A stretch of DNA of 12,101 bases, from the NCBI GenBank assembly GCA_025924845.1, contig JAICHN010000113.1, forward strand, positions 1-12,101, in the 5' to 3' direction. Source of the DNA: Chloroflexota bacterium. Lineage in GTDB: Bacteria > Chloroflexota > UBA5177 > JANWHV01. The stretch's first letter is position 1. Each line of letters opens with the position of its first letter. The notes below the pieces were generated by a model. It saw nothing but the letters and a program-made list of their open reading frames with translations, did no database searches and was not told the DNA's origin. Below, one piece after another: positions 1 to 4,432 of the stretch. A program made the translations under genes and the position numbers.

Positions 1-264
1 GGCCCCCTGGTGGTAGTCGGGCTGCCTGGGGAGATTTTTGTGGAGCTTGGCACTCAGATCAAGGCGGCGCTGGCCGCTTCGCCGGTACTGGTTTGCGGTT
101 ATACGAACGGCAACGTGGGCTATGTGCCGACTCGGGCGGCCTACGACGAGGGCGGCTACGAAGTGGTGCCCGCACAGCGGGCGCGGGCCTTGCCCATCGC
201 GCCCGAGGCGGGTGAACGGATGGTCGAGACTGCGATTGCGGTGGGGCGGTCGCCGGCGGGGTAG
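1..264 (+). CDS. Neutral/alkaline ceramidase-like protein, C-terminal fragment
   Basis: Only the last 87 codons are present; the reading frame is open from base 1, so the gene begins outside the window. The visible part has the motif order I associate with the end of the neutral/alkaline non-lysosomal ceramidase N-terminal domain as found in bacterial proteins: LPGEIFVELG, then a hydrophobic strand, then GYTNGNVGYVPT and EGGYEV, ending with a short helix (AGERMVETAI). Proteins with this domain either hydrolyse the amide bond of ceramide or belong to a large group of related bacterial proteins of unknown substrate, often near sugar-metabolism genes. The neighbouring epimerase-like and PIG-L genes on the same strand fit the second group. 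The catalytic part is not visible, so ceramidase activity is not claimed. Family assignment is moderately sure; substrate is unknown. Confidence 0.7.
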   Translation, partial: GPLVVVGLPGEIFVELGTQIKAALAASPVLVCGYTNGNVGYVPTRAAYDEGGYEVVPAQRARALPIAPEAGERMVETAIAVGRSPAG

Positions 265-302
265 CACCCGCGGATCCGACGGGATACGAGTATTTTGGTA
301 GT

Positions 303-324
303 CGCCGCGCGACCGGTCGCGGCG
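303..324. repeat. Short GC inverted repeat between the ceramidase-like and SDR genes
   Basis: Arms CGCCGCG (303-309) and CGCGGCG (318-324) enclose an 8-base loop. It lies just after the stop of the ceramidase-like gene and before the Shine-Dalgarno of the next gene. There is no U-tract, so it may be a weak terminator, an mRNA-stabilising stem or chance in GC-rich DNA. Confidence 0.25.
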
Positions 325-352
325 GATTGATCAACGAATAAAAGGAGGCGCC

Positions 353-1336
353 ATGCGCGTCTGCGTCGTGGGCGGAACGGGCAATATCAGCACCGGCATT
401 GTGAAGGCGCTCCTGGCCTTCGGTCACGACGTTTCGGTCTTCAATCGTGGGCAACGGGATAGCAGGCTACCTCTGGGCGTTCGCTATCTGCACGGCGATC
501 GCCAGGATCGCCCTGCCTTCGAGGCCGCTATGCGAGAGCAGCGGTTCGACGCGGCGATCGACATGATCTCGTTCACCGCAGACGATGCCGCTTCGGCTTT
601 GCGGGCCTTTCGCGACACGCGGCACCTGATTCACTGTTCGACCGTCTGCACCTATGGCGGCCCATTGTTGAATATTCCGGCCGACGAGAGTGAGCCGTTA
701 CGGCCGATCACGGACTATGGGCGGAACAAGGTCGCCGCCGATGCCGTGTTGATGGCGGCACATGCACGGGGCGATCTGGCGGTGACGATCATGAAAGCGG
801 CGAGTACCTGGGGCGGGATGCCGGTCATCCGCCAACTGGCTTTTGATCCGTTCTGGATCGATCGGGTTCGCAAGCATAAGCCGATCATCGTGACCGGGGA
901 CGGGGAAAACCTCTGGTCATTCTGCCACTCCGATGATGCCGGAATCGCCTTTGCCGCGGCCGTGGATCGCCCGGCTTGTAAGGGCCAGGACTACATTATC
1001 ACCGGTCCACGCTATATCACCTGGCAGTCCTACCACGAACGAATAAACGCCGTGCTCGGCTCGCGAAGCGAGATCGTGCATGTGCCCGCCGACGCCGTGC
1101 TGGCTGGCCCGCTTGGTCCGCGCAGTGGACTCCTCTCATCGCAGACGCGCTGGAACCAATGCTACGATGTGTCAAAAGCACAGCGGGATATCCCGGAGTT
1201 CCAGCCCACCATCGAACTTGAGGACCGCATTCCGGAGAATGTCGACTGGATGGATCGCCAGGGCATGATCGCCGATAGTGATGCCGACGAGATCGAGGAT
1301 CGGGTAATCGCGGCCCAGCGAGGAGTATTTTTATAA
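353..1336 (+). CDS. NAD-dependent epimerase/dehydratase family protein (extended/atypical SDR)
   Basis: A 327-residue protein with an N-terminal Rossmann fold. The nucleotide-binding loop is VVGGTGNIS (residues 5-13). The usual GGTGxxG third glycine is replaced by Ser13, as can occur in atypical SDRs. An acidic/basic strand end (FNRGQRD, 30-36) suggests how the cofactor ribose is read, but NAD versus NADP cannot be decided. The catalytic elements are CSTVCTYG (Ser96/Thr97) and Tyr122-x3-Lys126 in DYGRNK. The C-terminal half (HSDDAGIAF, then a substrate lobe) matches sugar-nucleotide epimerase-like folds. The start is ATG 353 behind AAAGGAGG (341-348), a strong ribosome-binding site. The stop overlaps the next start by one base, so it is probably translationally coupled to the PIG-L gene. 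The substrate is unknown; a sugar or sugar-nucleotide oxidoreductase or epimerase is the likeliest role. Confidence 0.85.
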   Translation: MRVCVVGGTGNISTGIVKALLAFGHDVSVFNRGQRDSRLPLGVRYLHGDRQDRPAFEAAMREQRFDAAIDMISFTADDAASALRAFRDTRHLIHCSTVCTYGGPLLNIPADESEPLRPITDYGRNKVAADAVLMAAHARGDLAVTIMKAASTWGGMPVIRQLAFDPFWIDRVRKHKPIIVTGDGENLWSFCHSDDAGIAFAAAVDRPACKGQDYIITGPRYITWQSYHERINAVLGSRSEIVHVPADAVLAGPLGPRSGLLSSQTRWNQCYDVSKAQRDIPEFQPTIELEDRIPENVDWMDRQGMIADSDADEIEDRVIAAQRGVFL

Positions 1337-2157
1337 TGCTGCGCATCATGGCTATCGGTGCCCATCCCGATGATTGCGACCTGCGGGCCGGAGGGCTGGC
1401 CATACTCTACGCGCGGGCGGGCCATCAGGTCGACTTTGTCTCTATGACCAATGGTGATGCAGGCCACCACGAGGAGGGCGGGGCACCTCTGGCACGCCGT
1501 CGCCTGGCCGAGGCGCGCGCGGCGCCACGGGTGGCGGGCATCCGGTACACCGTGCTGGATATTCATGATGGCGAACTGGAACCGACTCTGGCCAACCGGA
1601 AGCTGATCGTCCGACTAATTCGCGAAACGCGGCCGGACCTGATTCTTACCCATCGTACGAACGATTACCATCCCGATCACCGCTATACCGCGCAATTGGT
1701 ACAGGACGCGGCTTACACCGTCACCGTTCCCGGCAGCGTGGCGCTCACCCCCCATCTGGCCGTGAACCCGCCCATTCTCTTTCTGAGCGACCACTTTCAG
1801 CGTCCCTACCCATTCACCCCCGACCTGGCGATCGCCATTGACGAGGTGATCGACACGAAGATGGCCATGGTATTCGAGCATACATCGCAGGTGTTTGAGT
1901 GGCTTCCCTATAATCAGGGCATTCTGGATCAGGTGCCTGCCGGCGCGGCCGAACGGCGTGCCTGGCTTCGCCGGCACTATGGGACGAGAGCCCAGGCGCT
2001 CACCGACCGCTATCGCGAGCTATTGGTCCGGCTTTACGGCGCGGAAGCGGCCCGGACCATACGGTACTCGGAAGCCTTTGAAACCTCCGAATACGGGGCG
2101 CCGCTCACCAGCGAGAGCCGACGCCGGCTCTTTCCGTTTCTGCCGGAACTTGCCTAA
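1336..2157 (+). CDS. PIG-L family deacetylase (LmbE-like)
   Basis: A 273-residue cytoplasmic zinc hydrolase of the PIG-L/LmbE family, which removes N-acetyl groups from GlcNAc-containing substrates (GlcNAc-PI, mycothiol and bacillithiol precursors, or other glycoconjugates). The first motif AHPDD lies at residues 9-13: His10 and Asp13 would bind zinc and Asp12 act as general base. The second motif HPDHR (112-116) would supply His115 as the third zinc ligand. Length is normal for the family. ATG 1336 shares its A with the TAA of the upstream epimerase-like gene (TAATG), and AGGAG at 1321-1325 lies inside that gene, 10 bases before the start. The pair therefore almost certainly acts in one pathway. 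The sequence alone does not identify the substrate. Nothing nearby belongs to mycothiol or bacillithiol synthesis, so I would not call it MshB or BshB. Confidence 0.9.
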   Translation: MLRIMAIGAHPDDCDLRAGGLAILYARAGHQVDFVSMTNGDAGHHEEGGAPLARRRLAEARAAPRVAGIRYTVLDIHDGELEPTLANRKLIVRLIRETRPDLILTHRTNDYHPDHRYTAQLVQDAAYTVTVPGSVALTPHLAVNPPILFLSDHFQRPYPFTPDLAIAIDEVIDTKMAMVFEHTSQVFEWLPYNQGILDQVPAGAAERRAWLRRHYGTRAQALTDRYRELLVRLYGAEAARTIRYSEAFETSEYGAPLTSESRRRLFPFLPELA

Positions 2158-2397
2158 TTTCTGCGCTGGGAAAGGAGGTGTCGTACCCGTCGTCATCCAG
2201 ATACAGGTAGATACCGGCCGCCTTTATCCCTTTCTCTGGTCGGTCTCGGGTTAGGCTATAAGCAACGCCCGGATGTACTAGGAGGATTTGGCCCAGCACC
2301 TCAACCGTCCGCCCGATACGGCGGCGGACGTCGCGCCGTACGATCATCGAGTCCCAGGGGAACGGGACGTGGCGCCTAAAAGTGAAGGGTATGAGCC
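2158..2397 (+). other. 240-base intergenic region with two Shine-Dalgarno-like sites and a hairpin
   Basis: No convincing gene. It holds AAAGGAGGTG (2171-2180), a near-complete match to the anti-Shine-Dalgarno, without a start codon at a workable distance. A second AGGAGG (2280-2285) lies only two bases before a TTG. A TATAAG hexamer (2257-2262) could be a -10 element for the ferritin-like gene, but no good -35 accompanies it. An inverted repeat CGTCCGCC (2306-2313)/GGCGGACG (2323-2330) could form a hairpin in the 5' leader. The promoter of the downstream gene must lie in or before this region. Confidence 0.4.
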
Positions 2398-2958
2398 GTG
2401 GCCAACAAAGAGCAAGAGATCATTACCAAGTATCTGGGTGATATGGTGGCGTTGGAGTCGCATATCTTGCAGGCCATCAGTACGCAAGAAAAACTGCTTG
2501 ACGACCATGTCGATGCCCAGATGAAGATAAAGACCTATCGTACTACGCTCTCCACTCACGTAGATGCCTTGAAAGCGCGGCTCAATGAGTTGGGCGGCAG
2601 TCCCACCCATCCGATGAAGGAAGGCGTGGCCGCCGCCTTAGGCATGGCAGCGGGCATGATCGACAAGATGCGCACCGAGGAAGCATCCAAAGATTTGCGC
2701 GATGACTACACGGCAATCAATCACGCGATCATCGCCTACGAGATGATGTATACCACGGCCCTCGCCGCGGGCGACACCACAACCGCTGACCTGTGCAGGC
2801 GTCATTTGCGGGACAACGCCCAGTTCGTGATGGATATCAACAACTTCATGCCAAAACTAGTGCTGGACGAGCTGAGGCAGGATGGCATGTCCGTGGAACC
2901 GGAGGCCCTGACGATGGCTCAGGCCGCCATTCGCGAGGTTTGGCAGCCTACATCCTGA
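2398..2958 (+). CDS. Ferritin-like four-helix protein (DUF892/YciF-like)
   Basis: A 186-residue, helix-rich, soluble protein without signal peptide. The pattern of four amphipathic helices resembles DUF892/YciF-type ferritin-like proteins: residues about 5-40, 42-66, 100-125 and 128-150. Candidate metal ligands are Glu20, His54, His109/Glu115 (INHAIIAYE) and His136. Members are induced by stress and are thought to bind a di-iron or similar centre, but their biochemical role is poorly known. The start is GTG 2398, because the frame is closed just upstream by TAA and two TGA codons; GAAGGG at 2384-2389 gives 8-base spacing. A hairpin 24 bases after the stop probably ends the transcript. The exact family (DUF892 or another ferritin-like clan member) is inferred from helix pattern and length. 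Confidence 0.7.
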   Translation: MANKEQEIITKYLGDMVALESHILQAISTQEKLLDDHVDAQMKIKTYRTTLSTHVDALKARLNELGGSPTHPMKEGVAAALGMAAGMIDKMRTEEASKDLRDDYTAINHAIIAYEMMYTTALAAGDTTTADLCRRHLRDNAQFVMDINNFMPKLVLDELRQDGMSVEPEALTMAQAAIREVWQPTS

Positions 2959-2982
2959 GGCCGTTGAGGATCGTCAGGGGCG

Positions 2983-3016
2983 AGGCAGGTAGCGGTTCGA
3001 GGTCCGCTACCTGCCT
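2983..3016 (+). terminator. Hairpin after the ferritin-like gene, probable terminator
   Basis: A perfect 13-bp stem (AGGCAGGTAGCGG at 2983-2995 with its complement at 3004-3016) and an 8-base loop TTCGAGGT start 24 bases after the stop codon. It is followed by TGCTTAT, only a weak U-rich tail. It sits between the ferritin-like gene and the PRC-barrel-like gene. It could allow read-through or act as a processing stem. Confidence 0.6.
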
Positions 3017-3076
3017 TGCTTATACCGTCGTGGAGGGACAGCATACCCAACGGGCAAGCGAGGCCGGTGAAATCAT

Positions 3077-3394
3077 ATGGACAGCGCAGCGTATCTCGGG
3101 AAACATGTGATGGCAAGCGACGGGCCGGCCGGAGTGGTGGACGACATTCTCACCGACGAGGACGGCACGCCGCTCCGGCTCGTGGTGCGCGACCGTGGGG
3201 TTTTCGGCCGCGATGTGGTACTCCCCTTCGACCACGCCACGATCGAGGGAAGCACCGTGCGGGTGATGTTGACCCGTGCGCAGGTCCATGCCGGCGAACC
3301 GTATGATCCGATCCGACACGGCGAAAGTGCCGGCCTATTCAGCGCGGCGGCCGGTAAGTATGACGCGGGGGACGATCCGTCGGATACTCCGTGA
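3077..3394 (+). CDS. Small PRC-barrel/DUF2171-like protein
   Basis: A 105-residue soluble protein. Residues about 4-75 show the alternating short strands and turns of a PRC-barrel-like domain. A G-x-x-V start (YLGKHVMASDG) is followed by GVVDDILTDEDGTPLRLVVRD, then GRDVVLPFDHATIEGSTVRVML, ending in an acidic tail after AGEPYDP. This pattern is shared by DUF2171 and PRC-barrel proteins, whose roles range from RNA processing to photosystem assembly; for stand-alone copies the function is unknown. The start is ATG 3077; the upstream GAGG (3060-3063) is a modest ribosome-binding site. It follows the ferritin-like gene by 118 bases with a hairpin between them, so expression may be separate. It converges on the ssrA/copper block. 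Confidence 0.65.
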   Translation: MDSAAYLGKHVMASDGPAGVVDDILTDEDGTPLRLVVRDRGVFGRDVVLPFDHATIEGSTVRVMLTRAQVHAGEPYDPIRHGESAGLFSAAAGKYDAGDDPSDTP

Positions 3395-3412
3395 GGGGAT
3401 GGGAAATTACAG

Positions 3413-3446
3413 TTGAACCCAAGTCCTGGTCAGGACTTGGGTTCAA
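3413..3446. terminator. Perfect 16-bp inverted repeat between convergent genes
   Basis: The arms are TTGAACCCAAGTCCTG (3413-3428) and its exact complement (3431-3446), separated by GT, so the real hairpin loop would be 4-6 bases. It sits between the stop of the PRC-barrel-like gene (+) and the 3' end of ssrA (-). Position and symmetry fit a bidirectional terminator. Neither side has a classic U-tract: on the + side AAAAA follows, on the - side CTGTAATTT. Termination may be inefficient, or the stem may protect RNA 3' ends. Confidence 0.55.
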
Positions 3447-3480
3447 AAATGAGGACCCGACCTAAGCGGAGCCCTACTTT

Positions 3481-3837
3481 TGGTGGAGATGGGGGCGAAT
3501 CGAACGCCCCGTCCAAAAAAGGCCTAACAGCCGCGTCTACATGGCATATCCGGCAGTTGATTCTCGCACCCGAACGACTCTACCGGCGAAGGTTTCGGGG
3601 GCAAGCCTGTAATCTCAGGCCGACCTTACAGGCGTGGGGTCGGCAGCCTCCCCGACTAAGTGATGCCCTGCACCGGCCCGTCAGGGCGGGGTCGGCCGGA
3701 CAGCTTCGCTACTTACGCAGCGTAAGCGAGATTGTTGTTGTTGCCAGTTATTGGCGTTGCTACCTGGATTGACGAGGCGATAGCTCCTCGACCATGCAGC
3801 GTCTGCCCTTCCTCCCCTGTCGAAACCTAACATCCCC
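3481..3837 (-). ncRNA. ssrA: tmRNA (transfer-messenger RNA)
   Basis: A one-piece tmRNA of 357 nt that rescues stalled ribosomes with SmpB and tags the unfinished protein for proteolysis. The 5' end GGGGATGTTAGGTTTCGAC pairs its first seven bases with CATCTCC before the encoded ACCA 3' end. The T-loop is TTCGATT. An H2-type helix joins GAGGAAGG near the 5' end to CCTTTTTT near the 3' end. The resume codon GGC begins at nt 93 of the RNA (E. coli: nt 90). Pseudoknots are visible; the clearest pairs GCCGACC with GGTCGGC, interleaved with GCCTGTAA and TTACAGGC. The tag stop codon sits in a hairpin (CTTACG-CTG-CGTAAG). The gene lies on the same strand downstream of the copper operon. Boundaries are set by the acceptor stem and CCA. 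Open frames crossing this region on either strand are artefacts. Confidence 0.95.
3713..3745 (-). other. tmRNA tag-peptide reading frame (GNNNNLAYAA)
   Basis: The mRNA-like part of ssrA: GGC, three AAC, AAT, CTC, GCT, TAC, GCT, GCG, TAA. It encodes a 10-residue tag ending in LAYAA, which keeps the terminal Ala-Ala read by ClpXP-type proteases. The resume codon is Gly rather than the more usual Ala. The frame is chosen because it is short, ends in Ala-Ala-stop and starts at the expected distance from the 5' end. Confidence 0.85.
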
Positions 3838-3904
3838 AAGTGTCCCGAAGGACAGCGACGGAAGGTCCATTCAGCCCACTGGCCGAAGAGCATTCCGTAC
3901 CTCC

Positions 3905-3913
3905 AGTATACCA
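3905..3913 (-). promoter_or_regulatory. Extended -10 element, probable ssrA promoter
   Basis: On the minus strand TGG-TATACT forms an extended -10 (TGn plus hexamer at 3905-3910), about 68 bases before the mature tmRNA 5' end. This would leave a leader of about 60 bases for RNase P to remove. No good -35 is seen 17 bases upstream, which an extended -10 can tolerate. Confidence 0.45.
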
Positions 3914-3963
3914 TAGCGGACGAGCATGCCCTGCACCTGCTTAGCTCCCCACGTCGGCCACGC

Positions 3964-4173
3964 TTAGCGCTGGATGGGGTAGCCCTCCTCGTCCAGCGCG
4001 GCCTCGATCCGCGCGGCACTCACTTGCGCCGGGTCGAAGGTCACGTCGACGCGCTTGCTCGGGACCTCCACTCGCACGTCTCGTACGCCGGCCATGGCAC
4101 CCAGGGTGCGCTCGATCGTCTGCCGGCAATGCTCGCACGAGATGTCGGGGGAGGTATAGGTCACGCTTTCCAT
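3964..4173 (-). CDS. copZ: Heavy-metal-associated (HMA) domain copper chaperone
   Basis: A 69-residue single HMA domain (beta-alpha-beta-beta-alpha-beta), the size of CopZ-type cytosolic Cu(I) chaperones that deliver copper to CopA. The metal site is Ser12-Cys13-Glu-His-Cys16, the CxxC pair at the start of helix 1. The usual MT before the first Cys is replaced by IS, and Glu-His between the cysteines is a less common filling. The fold core GVRDVRVEVPSKRVDVTFDP and the end DEEGYPI are typical. The start is ATG 4173 behind AAGGAGG with good spacing. It is the last gene of the csoR-copA operon, and the context strongly supports a copper role; zinc or another soft metal is possible for the domain alone. 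Confidence 0.9.
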   Translation of the reverse strand: MESVTYTSPDISCEHCRQTIERTLGAMAGVRDVRVEVPSKRVDVTFDPAQVSAARIEAALDEEGYPIQR

Positions 4174-4229
4174 GTGCGGTCCTCCTTAAAGCATGTGCTC
4201 CGCTCGTCGGATGCGGAGTGAGTGTTCAT
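4161..4229 (-). CDS. Possible 22-residue ORF bridging the GDCCVxC gene and copZ
   Basis: ATG 4229-4227 overlaps the TGA (4228-4226) of the GDCCVxC gene as ATGA and is preceded by AGGAG (4237-4241) with 7-base spacing. The frame reads [20 protein letters not shown] and two more residues. It stops at 4161-4163, 13 bases inside copZ in another frame, and its last codons cover the copZ ribosome-binding site. The good ribosome-binding site and overlaps at both ends suggest a coupling peptide that brings ribosomes to copZ. It has one Cys and one His and resembles no family I know. It could equally be a chance frame in a 52-base gap. Confidence 0.35.
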   Translation of the reverse strand: MNTHSASDERSTCFKEDRTWKA

Positions 4230-4432
4230 CGCTGATCTCCTAAGCCCGTGGCGGCCGCCTGCTTAGGCGGACAGGGGAGGTCGCCATAGGAACAGAATAC
4301 ACAGCAGTCTCCAGGCCGTGGCCGTAGCCTCACGGCACAGTGCGGGCAGACGTAGAAGAAGAGACACGAGTCGTCCGCCATGATCTCGGTCGTCTGCTTG
4401 CCGCACACCGGGCAGGTCAGGGTGGAGGTCAC
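4226..4432 (-). CDS. GDCCVxC-domain small Cys-rich (zinc-ribbon-like) protein
   Basis: A 68-residue protein with nine cysteines: CPVC (7, 10), Cys23, CPHC (29, 32), then [11 protein letters not shown] (41-51; Cys43, 44, 47) and Cys54 in LPCPPKQ. This matches the family named after its GDCCVxC motif, known mostly from mercury-resistance and other metal loci, where some members have selenocysteine in place of a motif cysteine. The two CPxC pairs suggest a structural zinc ribbon, and the GDCC segment a thiol metal-binding or redox site. The biochemical role is unknown. The start is GTG 4432, overlapping the copA stop as GTGA, so it is translationally coupled to the copper pump. Alternative starts would lie inside copA. 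The family call is sure; function is inferred only from context. Confidence 0.85.
   Translation of the reverse strand: MTSTLTCPVCGKQTTEIMADDSCLFFYVCPHCAVRLRPRPGDCCVFCSYGDLPCPPKQAAATGLGDQR

Noticed and set aside
2288..2524. TTG-started frame that could add an N-terminal extension to the ferritin-like protein through a frameshift
   Set aside because: AGGAGG is only two bases from the TTG, the frames do not join without a shift, and GTG 2398 has its own ribosome-binding site. Kept only as a finding about the region.
3713..3745. GTT repeats on the + strand as a microsatellite
   Set aside because: They are the Asn codons of the tmRNA tag on the other strand.
3413..3772. 119-codon + strand frame across the ssrA region, and a minus-strand frame 3681-4019
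   Set aside because: Both cross the tmRNA, whose ends, tag and pseudoknots are clear; they are not proteins.
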